DNA of 64,000 nucleotides from Humisphaera borealis (GTDB lineage: Bacteria; Planctomycetota; Phycisphaerae; Tepidisphaerales; Tepidisphaeraceae): contig NZ_CP063458.1 of the NCBI RefSeq assembly GCF_015169395.1, positions 4,588,001 through 4,652,000 on the forward strand, written 5' to 3'. Shown here one piece after another: positions 51,945-60,062 of this stretch. Numbering within the stretch: the stretch's first letter is position 1; every line of letters begins with the position of its first letter. The notes beneath the pieces are model-generated. The model was given only the letters and a program-made list of their open reading frames with translations, was not told where the DNA came from and searched no databases. The position numbers were made by a program, and so were the translations under genes.

Positions 51945-52556
51945 ATGGCCAAGCCTCTGGTCCTGCGCTTCGGGGAGCGTGAGTTCCCGTTCCAACTCGA
52001 CCGCGTCGAACGGTCCGATCTTTACGGCTACGTGGAGATCGAAACGTTCGACCAGCACGGCAACCGCTGCTCGACGGCCAAGCTGCTCAGCGACGGCAAG
52101 ACCATCGTCACGTCGGGTGGGACGGCGATGGGATTTCTTTCGCCGGACGCCAACTGGCTAGAAAAGAAGGAGCTGACGGCGGTCGACAGCGACAACAAGC
52201 CGATCACGCCGGTGCCCTCGTCTTATTCCGCCCCGGTTCCTGTCGATAAGACGGTGACGATCGACGAGTACCTGAGCCACAACGTCAAGGCGGCGTATGC
52301 GATCACCTGCCTTGAAGACATGTCGCCGATCATGGACGAGCTGAAGAAGGGGGCGATCTACAGTTTCCCCTACAGCTTCCGAGGCGGGCTGGAGGCCAAC
52401 GCCGGGTTCCTGCTCCTGGCTGCCGACGGCACGCCATTCCTGATGGTCGCCGAACCGACGAAGTTAGAGTTCCTGTCATTCGAGCAGACCAGTGGCGTGG
52501 AAGACGAACCGACCGATGGTGAAGAGGACGAATCGCTGGATTTCGGGATGATGTGA
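51945..52556 (+). CDS. Hypothetical protein, 203 residues
   Basis: A soluble-looking product beginning MAKPLVLRFGEREFPFQLDR, with an acidic C-terminal tail (VEDEPTDGEEDESLDFGMM). The central part (DANWLEKKELTAVDSDNKPI...) is mixed alpha/beta. No family was recognised. It is followed by the long inverted repeat and the next hypothetical gene in the same orientation. No signal peptide. Confidence 0.65.
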   Translation: MAKPLVLRFGEREFPFQLDRVERSDLYGYVEIETFDQHGNRCSTAKLLSDGKTIVTSGGTAMGFLSPDANWLEKKELTAVDSDNKPITPVPSSYSAPVPVDKTVTIDEYLSHNVKAAYAITCLEDMSPIMDELKKGAIYSFPYSFRGGLEANAGFLLLAADGTPFLMVAEPTKLEFLSFEQTSGVEDEPTDGEEDESLDFGMM

Positions 52557-52566
52557 ACGACGAAGG

Positions 52567-52828
52567 TTTTGTCCACGAATGAACACGAATAGGGACGAAT
52601 GAAGAAGCTGTCCGTGACACGGCTTTCCTAAGCCGTGCGGGGTAGGTCACGACGCAGACCAATGCGAATCTTCAGTGCTGCGGAATTTCGATCTTGTCGA
52701 GCAATAGAAGAGGATCGATTGAAGATTGAAGTCGTCTTACGTTCGGACGCAGCCCGCACGGCTTAGGAAAGCCGTGTCACGGACAGCCGTTCCATTCGTG
52801 CCCATTCGTGTTCATTCGTGGATAAAAT
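52567..52828. repeat. Long inverted repeat with a perfect 35-bp core
   Basis: The left arm 52567-52643 and right arm 52751-52828 are reverse complements. The core (52607-52641 with 52753-52787) is perfect over 35 bp and itself contains CACGGCTT-TCCT-AAGCCGTG hairpins. The outer parts carry CACGAATGA/CATTCGTG words with a 10-base period. The 107-base loop holds no gene. It separates the genes at 51945 and 52848. Confidence 0.9.
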
Positions 52829-52847
52829 CCGGATTGATGGAGGTTTT

Positions 52848-53747
52848 GTGGGTCAGATCAACATCGCCAACAGCAAGGGCCGCGACGCCACCGTCAGCAC
52901 GCTGAGCGTGCGCAAGGCAAAGAAGGTTCGCTGGTGCGACGCTCAGCAGCGGCAGGCGGCGGGTATTCGCGTGCTCAAGGCGTCGCTGGAGAAGGACGCC
53001 GCGGCATTGACGAAGCAGGCGGGAGGGATCGAGAAAGTCGCCGACCTGATCATCGCCGCCGACCCGGAACTGGACATCGAGAACTTCGGGCGGTTTCTGA
53101 AAGAGACGTCCAACGTCTTCATCAATCCCGAAGGCAAGGTGGTCAACAAGGTCAGGCAGTTTGAGGTCGTCCGCAACCCCGACGGCAGCGAGAAGGAACG
53201 CCGGCCGCGGAAAGTCAGCACCTCGAACACCGCCGTCGAAGGCCAGCCGGTGAAATGGACCGGCAAGCTGATGAAGAAGTCGGACGTCTACAACAAGTTC
53301 GTCTTCTCCAGCAAGCAGCAGATCGGTCATATCAACGGCCTGACCTACGACTTTCTGTACGGCATGGCCAAAGAGCTGGAAGAAAAGCAAAGCCTGATGT
53401 TGCTGGGATCGGGGCCGAAGGGGACCGGGCCGCTGGTCTTTCAGCGGGGCGGGCAAAACTACCGCGGCTTCCTCGAAGGTCGCACCGACGGGAACAAGTA
53501 CTGCCTGCTGCTGCACCTTTCCAACTTGGAACTGAAGGCGCCACCAAGGCCGCCGGAGGCACCGGCTGAGGCTGCCAAGCCCGCCGCACTAGTCGCTGCA
53601 CCCGCCTCGACACCAAAGCCCGAGCCGGCCACTGCCGTGACACCAGCGGTGAAACCGCCCGCCGAGCCGGCAACGCCCTCGGCCGACGTGGCCGACGCCA
53701 AGGCGGCCAAGCCGAAACGTGCCCCGCGAAAGAAGAAGGACGCCTGA
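52848..53747 (+). CDS. Hypothetical protein with Lys/Ala/Pro-rich tail
   Basis: The start is set at GTG 52848 because GGAGG lies four bases ahead; a GTG ten codons earlier is inside a repeat. The 299-residue product is mixed alpha/beta for residues 1-220 (for example QINIANSKGRDATVSTLSVR, then KAKKVRWCDAQQRQAAGIRV). A long Pro/Ala/Lys tail follows (from about 225 on), ending PKRAPRKKKDA, similar in composition to histone H1-like tails. No family was recognised. It ends exactly where the convergent methyltransferase gene ends (53747/53748). Confidence 0.65.
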   Translation: MGQINIANSKGRDATVSTLSVRKAKKVRWCDAQQRQAAGIRVLKASLEKDAAALTKQAGGIEKVADLIIAADPELDIENFGRFLKETSNVFINPEGKVVNKVRQFEVVRNPDGSEKERRPRKVSTSNTAVEGQPVKWTGKLMKKSDVYNKFVFSSKQQIGHINGLTYDFLYGMAKELEEKQSLMLLGSGPKGTGPLVFQRGGQNYRGFLEGRTDGNKYCLLLHLSNLELKAPPRPPEAPAEAAKPAALVAAPASTPKPEPATAVTPAVKPPAEPATPSADVADAKAAKPKRAPRKKKDA

Positions 53748-54698
53748 TCATCCGATCGGCTTGCGCGCGAAGGGGAACTCGAACACCCCCAGCCGCTTGT
53801 TGAGCACCCGGCCGGCAACCGTCCAGGGCAGCAGATTGTGCCACCACTTGCGATCGCTCTGGTGAACGTTCTTCAGCACTTTGAACCGGATGATCTCCCG
53901 GCACCCGTTTCGGTAACCCAGCGGCTCTGTCGTGAAGCCCGCCGCCTTGAGCGCCATCGCGGCGTTGTCGGGATCGAAGAAGCTCACGTGAATGTCCGGG
54001 TTCACGTACTCCCACTGCGTCAGCCGATCGCGGTAGGGCCGTGCGTTGCCCGTGGTGAAGAAGAACGTGCCGCCCGGCTTGAGCAGCCGGTAAATCTGCC
54101 GGAACAGCGCGTTGGGGTCGGGAATGTGCTCGATGACTTCGATCGCCGAGACGATGTCGAACGTTCCCTCGGCGGCGGAGAGCTCGGCGTCGTTCAGGAT
54201 CGGAATGCCGGTTTCGCGCGCTTTGTCGGTGATCCAGCCGATATCGAATCCGACGCAGTCGTAACTCGTCGTCGCCAGTGCGTGCCGGACGACCCCGCCA
54301 TTGCCGCACCCGAAATCCAGCCAGCGAACCCCGGGGGCGGGCGGCACGAGTGTTTTGACGATCCGCACGACCCCTTCCCATTCGTTGCGGCGGACAGTCG
54401 TCTCGGGGTGGTTCAATTCATCGACGTAGTTCAGCAGCGGGTCGGCACCTTTGCCCTGGTAGTAGGCTTCGTCGTAAATCCGGGCGTAATCGAGGCAGGG
54501 GTTGGCCAGGAACGCGAAGTGGCAGTTCGTGCAGCGGCGGAGGTCGTACTGGTTGTGGGTTACCGGGCCGCCGACCACGCCAACGATCGTCGACGACCCG
54601 CCGCAAAGCGGGCACCGTTCGCGGTACGCGATGGAACCCGGCGTTTCGGCCGGGGGAGGCATCTGCGGGGCGGCACTCATCTGCGACGTTTCGGGCAT
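53748..54698 (-). CDS. Class I SAM-dependent methyltransferase with zinc ribbon
   Basis: The 316-residue product has an N-terminal zinc-ribbon pair (CPLCGG about residue 29 and CTNCHF about 58). A class I methyltransferase fold follows: motif I WLDFGCGNGGVVRHAL (about 125-140), motif II-like DCVGFDIG, FDIVSAIEVIEHIPDPNALF (about 180-200) and LLKPGGTFFFTTGN. This zinc-plus-MTase form matches the 2-polyprenyl/C-methyltransferase-like proteins often found in surface polysaccharide loci. The start MPETSQM is taken; upstream the frame continues through repeats with no family resemblance. The ABC-2 permease next door is divergent. Confidence 0.85.
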   Translation of the reverse strand: MPETSQMSAAPQMPPPAETPGSIAYRERCPLCGGSSTIVGVVGGPVTHNQYDLRRCTNCHFAFLANPCLDYARIYDEAYYQGKGADPLLNYVDELNHPETTVRRNEWEGVVRIVKTLVPPAPGVRWLDFGCGNGGVVRHALATTSYDCVGFDIGWITDKARETGIPILNDAELSAAEGTFDIVSAIEVIEHIPDPNALFRQIYRLLKPGGTFFFTTGNARPYRDRLTQWEYVNPDIHVSFFDPDNAAMALKAAGFTTEPLGYRNGCREIIRFKVLKNVHQSDRKWWHNLLPWTVAGRVLNKRLGVFEFPFARKPIG

Positions 54699-54798
54699 CG
54701 TCCGGCGACTATACGGCCACGACCGTCCGCCGCAACCCGGGACGCCGATGGCCGTCTGTCGCGGGTGAATCGATGACTTCTGGTACCCGCCTGTTTTC

Positions 54799-54833
54799 GG
54801 GTGCCATGGGCTGCGGTACTCCGCTGCCCGTGG
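54799..54833. repeat. Half of a family A two-hairpin element
   Basis: GGTGCCATGGGC...CTGCCCGTG over 54799-54833 corresponds to the reverse complement of the right-hand hairpin of family A, without the second half. Confidence 0.55.
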
Positions 54834-54882
54834 CGACGCGTGACTGCCGCGACACGGCCACGCACCAGGCCGACTCCAAGAC

Positions 54883-54960
54883 TGAACGCCAAGACGCCGA
54901 GGCGCCAAGAGTCACAATGTCTCGGATGTCTTACTTGGCGTCTCGGCGTCTCGGCGTTCA
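54883..54960. repeat. Inverted repeat with GGCGCCAAGA/TTGGCGTCTC arms
   Basis: Left arm 54883-54912 (TGAACGCCAAGACGCCGAGG...) and right arm 54933-54960 (ACTTGGCGTCTCGGCG...GTTCA) pair imperfectly, with a 9-base word periodicity. With the half-element it makes up most of the spacer between the divergent methyltransferase and permease genes. Confidence 0.8.
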
Positions 54961-55026
54961 TCACGTCGCACCACAAACACCCGGCGACCCTTGATCGCCA
55001 TCGCCTGCGCGGCCATGCTCTGTGGC

Positions 55027-55815
55027 ATGCTCGGTCCCGTCATCGCCCACCGCCGGCTCGTCTGGCAGCACGCCCTGTCGCACCTTCGCCACCGCTACGC
55101 GGGGACCGGGCTTGGGGTGGTGTGGAATGTGCTCCATCCGCTGGCGATGATCGTGGTCTACTCGGTCGTGTTCGGCGCCATCATGCGGCCGGCCGCCGTT
55201 CCGGGTGTTGAGGGGCCTTTCGCGTACGTCCTGTATCTGTGCGCCGGGTTTCTGCCTTGGATGTCGCTCGCCGAATCGCTGACCCGCGGCACGACGGCGT
55301 TCACCGACAACGCCGCGTATCTGAAGAAACTCCCCGTCCCGGAACCGGTTTTTGTCGCCCAGGCGGCGGCGTCCGCGTCGGTCGGCCTGGCGATCAGCTT
55401 TTCGCTCCTTCTGGTGCTGTCTCTGGCGGCCGGGCTCCGCCCGACGATGTACTGGCTGCTGATCCCCGTGCCGCTGCTGTCGATGCAGGTGACCGGCTTG
55501 GGTTTCGGCTTACTCCTGGGCACGCTGAACGCGTTTTTCCGCGATGTTTCGCAGATGCTGACGGTCGCGCTTCAGGTCATCATGTGGACCGCGCCGGTCG
55601 TCTACCTGTCCGACATCCTGCCGCCGGGACTCCGCGCCGTCATCGCCTGGCACCCGCTGACGCCCGTGCTCGACGCGACGCGCGGCCTGTTTCTGCTGGG
55701 GCAACTACCCGGCGGGCAGACATGGCTGCTGCTGCTGGCGTGGCCCGCCGTCGCAGTGGCGGTCGGCTCGTGGGTGTTCAACCGGCTGCGCCGGGAGATT
55801 CGCGACGTGTTGTAG
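55027..55815 (+). CDS. ABC-2 type polysaccharide export permease
   Basis: The 262-residue product shows six probable transmembrane helices. Its features match the TagG/KpsM/Wzm export permease family: RYAGTGLGVVWNVLHPLAMI (the cytoplasmic R-Y-x-G-x-x-L-G-x-x-W motif before helix 1), YVLYLCAGFLPWMSLAESLT and NAFFRDVSQMLTVALQVIMW. Such proteins export O-antigen or teichoic-type polysaccharide with an ATPase partner, which is not adjacent here. The start could be TTG at 54991; the ATG at 55027 is preferred. No ribosome site is clear. Just after its stop codon an unrelated glycosidase remnant follows in the same frame. Confidence 0.82.
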   Translation: MLGPVIAHRRLVWQHALSHLRHRYAGTGLGVVWNVLHPLAMIVVYSVVFGAIMRPAAVPGVEGPFAYVLYLCAGFLPWMSLAESLTRGTTAFTDNAAYLKKLPVPEPVFVAQAAASASVGLAISFSLLLVLSLAAGLRPTMYWLLIPVPLLSMQVTGLGFGLLLGTLNAFFRDVSQMLTVALQVIMWTAPVVYLSDILPPGLRAVIAWHPLTPVLDATRGLFLLGQLPGGQTWLLLLAWPAVAVAVGSWVFNRLRREIRDVL

Positions 55816-56046
55816 CCGTTTGGCAAGGAAGTCTCGCCGCGGAGGAAACGGAAGTTCACGCTCGATGTATGGGTGGGTGGCGAATGGAAGACGGTCACTG
55901 AAGGCACGACCGAAGCCAGCGACAAATCTAAGAGAATAGCATCCGTTATCGCGCTGAAAGTCCGCCTGACGAAGGAGTGCGATAAGGCCTGGCCTGGCGT
56001 GGCGGAACTTCGGTTCTATCGTGCGGGATGGCGATCATTTCTATGA
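55816..56046 (+). pseudogene. C-terminal remnant of an alpha-L-fucosidase-like protein
   Basis: Directly after the permease stop codon and in the same frame, 76 sense codons precede a TGA at 56044. Translation gives KFTLDVWVGGEWKTVTEG, then ASVIALKVRLTKECD and AELRFYRAG. This matches the end of alpha-L-fucosidase/F5-8 type C (discoidin-like) domains, where the protein reads FxLxxWxGxxWKxVxxG...VTARxVRLxI...xISExxLY. There is no start codon or ribosome site of its own, so it is a non-functional fragment of a lost glycoside hydrolase gene. Confidence 0.7.
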
Positions 56047-57455
56047 AAACAATACCACTCCTGATCCTCGCAATTTGCGCCCTGATTCCATCGGCCTCAC
56101 TCCGTGCCGCGGAGCGGCCGCCGATCAAACCAAACATTCTTCACATCCACGCGGACGACCATCGCGCCGACGGGTTGCACGCGCTCGGCAATGCAATGCT
56201 CGTCACTCCGAATCTCGATTCACTGGTCGAGCGGGGCATGACCTTCAGGCATTGCTATACGATGGGTTCGATGGTCGGTGCCGTCTGCACGCCGAGCCGT
56301 ACGATGATGCTTACCGGCCGCTCGTGGCTGCGTATTCCCGGAAGTCCTGGCGCAGCGCCCAATGCCAAGGATCCGGCGACGTTTTTGCCGCGTGTCCTGC
56401 GGACAGCAGGGTATCAGACCTGGCATATGGGCAAATGCGGCAATGGCTTCCCTGCGGGGCTGGCGGCGTTTGAAACGACTATCAGGGACGACGCCAGGGG
56501 CGCGACTCCTGAAAATGATCGTGCTCATTGCAGCCAGCGTCTTGCCGATGGCACCATCAAGTTCCTCAAGTCGCGCGCAGCGGCACACGAGGAGAAGCCG
56601 TTCTACATTTACATCGCTCCGCCCGTCCCGCACGATCCACGCTCTGCCGAGCCGCAATTCCACAAGCTCTACGATCCCGCCCAGATCCGGCTCTCGCCTG
56701 CGTTCATGCCTTTGCACCCCTTCGACAATGGGGAGATGACCGTGCGCGATGAAAAACTGGCACCGTGGCCGCGCACTGAGGCGGACACGAAGCAACAGCA
56801 CGCCGATTACTTCGCCTGCGTCACCGGACTCGATCATCACGTCGGACGAATCTTTGCAGAACTGAAAGCCTGCGGACAGTGGGACCAGACGATCATCATC
56901 TTCAGTGGCGACAACGGTCTCTCGCTCGGCGAACACGGGCTCTTTGGCAAACAGAACCTCTATGAGCTCGGCGGCATGCATGTACCGCTTGTGATTGCCG
57001 GTCCTGGCATTCCCAGGGGCCAAAGCGATGCGTTGGTTTACCTGATGGACTTGTTTCCGACCCTCGTAGAACTCGCCGGCGCGAGAGTTCCAGCCGGCAT
57101 TGATGGCCGAAGCATTGTCCCGATCCTGGCGGGCAAGCAGGCCAACGTCCGCGACGTGCTCTACACCGCATATCGCGACTGCCAGCGGGCCATTCGCGAC
57201 AAGCGATGGAAGCTCATCCGCTATCCGCTTGTGGACAGGACCCAGCTTTTCGATCTTGACGCGGATCCGCACGAGCTGATGAACCTGGCCGACAAGCCCG
57301 AACACAAGGCGAAGGTCGCCGAGCTGACCGCGCTCCTTAGTCGGGAAATGGCAGCCAACGCCGACACCTCCCCCCTGACAGTTGAGAATCCGAAACCCGC
57401 GGAGTGGACGCCACCGATTCCGGGAAGCGACGCAGGAAAGAAAGCACGAAAATGA
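56043..57455 (+). CDS. Sulfatase (type I, FGly)
   Basis: The 470-residue product has a signal peptide (MKTIPLLILAICALIPSASL, cleavage near RAAE). The sulfatase fold includes ILHIHADDHRADG (calcium site, about residues 33-45) and VCTPSRTMMLTGR (about 81-93, Cys82 being the residue converted to formylglycine in C-x-P-S-R). THMGKCG-like WHMGKCGNGF (about 127) and SGDNGLSLGEHGLFGKQ (about 289) with the other metal ligands complete the site. It would hydrolyse sulfate esters of polysaccharides in the periplasm or outside. The anaerobic sulfatase-maturating enzyme is not in the window. The ATG at 56043 is favoured for its signal peptide; an ATG at 56028 would add five residues. Confidence 0.93.
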   Translation: MKTIPLLILAICALIPSASLRAAERPPIKPNILHIHADDHRADGLHALGNAMLVTPNLDSLVERGMTFRHCYTMGSMVGAVCTPSRTMMLTGRSWLRIPGSPGAAPNAKDPATFLPRVLRTAGYQTWHMGKCGNGFPAGLAAFETTIRDDARGATPENDRAHCSQRLADGTIKFLKSRAAAHEEKPFYIYIAPPVPHDPRSAEPQFHKLYDPAQIRLSPAFMPLHPFDNGEMTVRDEKLAPWPRTEADTKQQHADYFACVTGLDHHVGRIFAELKACGQWDQTIIIFSGDNGLSLGEHGLFGKQNLYELGGMHVPLVIAGPGIPRGQSDALVYLMDLFPTLVELAGARVPAGIDGRSIVPILAGKQANVRDVLYTAYRDCQRAIRDKRWKLIRYPLVDRTQLFDLDADPHELMNLADKPEHKAKVAELTALLSREMAANADTSPLTVENPKPAEWTPPIPGSDAGKKARK

Positions 57456-57950
57456 AATCATCCTCGAAGATGATTTCCGGCTCTGCGGCGATCTTCGATG
57501 GCGGAGGTGATCGATTGGCCAAATCGATAACAGAACTGAAGCGACTTCCAAAGTGAATGAAGAGAAGGGGCATCACGATATCCCCTTCGTGTCCCCGCCG
57601 GGCGGGGGTGGGTGGCGACAGAACCTGGGGGCGTGGCCTGCCAGTCGCATCTGGCTCCTTCGGTCGCTGGCCCGGCTACTTTCTGCTTGCAAATCTGCGA
57701 GATCGTCTTAACATATACCGTACAAAATGCCGTCCTCGGATCGGATGCTTTCGGGCATTCGGTCGGGGTTGGCTGGCGCTGCCTGGTGCCTGGTCGTCGC
57801 GGGTGTGATCCGTCGTCGGCTGGGGTGTCGGACTGGGTGGCGCGTGGCGAGATGACGTGGTTCTGTCGGCGGGTCGCGTGGCTCGCCTTGGTGATTGCAT
57901 AGGGGTGCTGACTCGGACGATCCGGCGGCGGCATGTGACCTCCTAAAGGG

Positions 57951-58016
57951 GCCGCGCACGAAGTAAGCGGGCACGGGAAGCGGCATCGCGTAATTCCCGC
58001 TTCCTTCGTGCGCGGC
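57951..58016. repeat. Inverted repeat with CGCGCACGAAG arms
   Basis: Arms 57951-57971 and 57996-58016 are reverse complements over 21 bases with one mismatch, and a 24-base loop. No T-run follows on either strand. Confidence 0.75.
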
Positions 58017-58104
58017 TCCCACGGAGCGTCATGCGCGTTGGCGGATCGGGCCGAGTGGTCTTGTTTCAGGAGGTGAAAGGCAAACGCGAGAAGCCGACGG
58101 TTGG

Positions 58105-58232
58105 CTCGGGTTCGTTCGGCAAACTGATGATCGCCTCGGGTTCGTTTGGCGGATTTGAAAGGCAGCCGGGAAGAGTGCACCGGCGGTGCGACCGCTAATC
58201 TCGCGCCGGCTGTCGCCTCGGGTTCGTTCGGC
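58105..58232. repeat. Three dispersed copies of a 16-base word CTCGGGTTCGTTCGGC
   Basis: Copies are at 58105-58120, 58135-58150 (one mismatch, TTTGGC) and 58217-58232, spaced 30 and 82 bases apart, in the same orientation. They lie within the gene-free region upstream of tRNA-Pro. Confidence 0.7.
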
Positions 58233-58322
58233 GAAATGGAGTTGAAGAGCTTGGGGTCGCAGAACGGGATGATTGGCGTCGGCACCTCCGTCGGCCCCCA
58301 GAGTCCGGGCGGTAAACGCCAA

Positions 58323-58345
58323 TGGCCCCGGGATTGCCGGGGCCA
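58323..58345 (-). terminator. Possible terminator of the tRNA-Pro transcript
   Basis: A perfect 9-bp stem (TGGCCCCGG / CCGGGGCCA, five-base loop) lies 25 bases downstream of the tRNA on the minus strand; the following TTGGCGTTT is only weakly T-rich. Confidence 0.45.
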
Positions 58346-58370
58346 TCGAACGGATTGACGGATCAACGAA

Positions 58371-58444
58371 TCGGGGCGACAGGATTCGAACCTGCGACCT
58401 TCTGGTCCCAAACCAGACGCTCTACCAAGCTGAGCTACGCCCCG
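58371..58444 (-). tRNA. tRNA-Pro(TGG)
   Basis: A 74-base cloverleaf on the minus strand. Acceptor stem CGGGGCG pairs perfectly with CGCCCCG and the discriminator is A. The D-arm is GCTCAGCTTGGTAGAGC, the anticodon arm TCTGG-TTTGGGA-CCAGA has anticodon TGG, and the T-arm contains GGTTCGAATCC. The first base C1 paired with G72 is typical of bacterial tRNA-Pro. CCA is not encoded. Confidence 0.96.
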
Positions 58445-58551
58445 TAGCGTCTGCTGATTGTATCGCATTCCGTGAGCCGAGTCGACCTTGCCGGTCGAAT
58501 GACCCGCGATCACACCAGACGCTCGCACCGTGTGCTCTGCATCAGTATCGG

Positions 58552-59805
58552 TCATTTGATGCAATAAAGTGTCTGATCGGACCGAATCAGCAGTTTTCCG
58601 TCGGCCGGGGCGAGCGATGCCCGGAAGACTTCTCCGCCTTGTGGCACGAGCTTGTTGGTGGCGACGATCTTCAGCTTCTCGCCGGGCTCGATGACGACGG
58701 TTTCGCCGTTCTCGAAGTTGAAGTAGCCCTTGCCGCCGGCGGCGAGCGGGGCGGCGGTGATGTCGCCGGTCGCGATGCGCTCCTTCCAGAGCTCCTTGCC
58801 GGTCTTGGCGTCGTAGCAGGACAGGATGCCCTTCATGTTCGACACCAGGACGTGGTTGCCGATCACCAGCGGCGAGGGCTGGTCGCGGCCTTCGTTGCGG
58901 CGGGTGTGCCAGGTCATGTGCGTCTTGGTGACGTCGCCGGCACCATCGGTGCGGACGGCATAGACATCGCCGGCCAGGCCGTTGACGACAAAGATGGTGC
59001 CGTCGGCGCCGACCGCCGGTACGGGTTCGCCGCGGCCGGCGAAGCTCTTGCAGTGCCAGAACTCCTTGCCGGTCTTGGGGTCGTAGCCGGCGACGAACTT
59101 GTCGCCGTTGAGAATGATCTGCTTTTTGCCGTGGGCTTCGAGCAGGAAGGGAGAGCTGTAGCCTTCGGCGGCGGGGCGTTCGGTTTTCCAGACGGTTTTG
59201 CCGGTGGCCTTGTCGAGGCCGAAGAGGTACGGGTCGCTTTCGCTGTCGCCGTTGACGACCAGAATGTCATCGACGACGAGCAGGCTGCTGGAAATGCCGC
59301 GGGCATTCTTGGTGTCGAACTTGCCCAGCTGCTGCGACCAGACCGGCTTGCCGCCCTCGGTGTAGCAGTAGACACCGGCCGGGCCGAACCAGGCCCAGAC
59401 GTGCTGGCCGTCGGCGTAGACGGTGGGCGTGGCCCAGCCGTTCATCTTGTGGCTCTTCTCGGGGTTGCCGGTCCAGGCGACCTGTTCCCAGAGCTGCTTG
59501 CCGCTGGCAAGATCAAACGCCAGCACCACGCGCTGGCGTCCGTCTTCGAGCGCGGAGGTGAGGAAGATCTTGTCGCCGGCAACGACCGGAGAGGAGTGCC
59601 CTTTGCCTTTGAGCGGTGTCTTCCAGACAACGCTGCCGGCGTCCCACTTCGTGGGGACGGCCTTGTCGGCGGCCTGGCCCGTGCCCGTCGGCCCGCGGAA
59701 CTGCGGCCAGGAGGAGGCGGGGTCGGCGGAGAGACCAACCCCCGTGAACAACCCACAGGCCGCCATCGCCACGATCATCGATTTGCGCGAGATTCCCATG
59801 TCCAT
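58552..59805 (-). CDS. PQQ-like beta-propeller protein
   Basis: The 417-residue product has a signal peptide (MIVAMAACGLFTGVGLSA), then WPQFRGPTGTGQAAD and a chain of PQQ-like repeats (each with a A-x-D-x-x-T/S-G-K-x-x-W-x core: FDLASGKQLWEQVAW, LDKATGKTVWKTERP, YDPKTGKEFWHC, YDAKTGKELWKERI). These form an eight-bladed propeller as in BamB-like and PQQ-dehydrogenase-like proteins; the missing PQQ-binding ligands suggest a non-enzymatic propeller. Secreted or periplasmic. It is followed on the same strand by tRNA-Pro, 107 bases away. Confidence 0.9.
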   Translation of the reverse strand: MDMGISRKSMIVAMAACGLFTGVGLSADPASSWPQFRGPTGTGQAADKAVPTKWDAGSVVWKTPLKGKGHSSPVVAGDKIFLTSALEDGRQRVVLAFDLASGKQLWEQVAWTGNPEKSHKMNGWATPTVYADGQHVWAWFGPAGVYCYTEGGKPVWSQQLGKFDTKNARGISSSLLVVDDILVVNGDSESDPYLFGLDKATGKTVWKTERPAAEGYSSPFLLEAHGKKQIILNGDKFVAGYDPKTGKEFWHCKSFAGRGEPVPAVGADGTIFVVNGLAGDVYAVRTDGAGDVTKTHMTWHTRRNEGRDQPSPLVIGNHVLVSNMKGILSCYDAKTGKELWKERIATGDITAAPLAAGGKGYFNFENGETVVIEPGEKLKIVATNKLVPQGGEVFRASLAPADGKLLIRSDQTLYCIK

Positions 59806-59918
59806 CGATACCGGTCGATCTGGGAAATGTGGCGGGATGGTTGTCGACTTCAGCGAAGTGCAATAAGGGTATCCCGCCGGACGTTGACGGGGGCCGGAGT
59901 GAATGCGCAGTTAGGAGA

Positions 59919-60001
59919 CTTCCGGGACCGCCGAGCGCCTGCTCGGCACGAAATTTTGACGGATTCGAAGAGCCGAGCAGGCGCTCGGCGGTCCCAGGAA
60001 G
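59919..60001. repeat. Two-hairpin element, GCCGAGC stem
   Basis: Arms 59919-59947 and 59972-60001 are reverse complements (one mismatch). Each also folds on itself as GCCGAGC-GCCT-GCTCGGC or GCCGAGC-AGGC-GCTCGGC. The element lies between the divergent PQQ-like and sulfatase genes, 62 bases before the sulfatase start. Confidence 0.85.
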
Positions 60002-60062
60002 ACGCTGAGGCCAGAGGAGCACGGGCCGAGAACACGTGTTTGCCGCGACTTGGAGGTTACCT

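Larger units (their letters stand above)
57456..58370. other. 915-base region without a credible gene, before tRNA-Pro
   Basis: No protein-like frame was found. The region contains a 21-bp imperfect inverted pair (57951-57971 with 57996-58016, CGCGCACGAAG arms), three copies of CTCGGGTTCGTTCGGC (58105, 58135, 58217) and a GC-rich hairpin at 58323-58345 that may end the tRNA transcript. A long frame that crosses the tRNA gene on the minus strand is spurious. Confidence 0.6.

Noticed and set aside
57458-58564. A 368-codon minus-strand frame across the tRNA-Pro gene
   Set aside because: It runs through the tRNA (giving the familiar GVAQLGRASGLGPEGRRFES translation) and the repeat words, has no family resemblance, and is overlapped by structural RNA.
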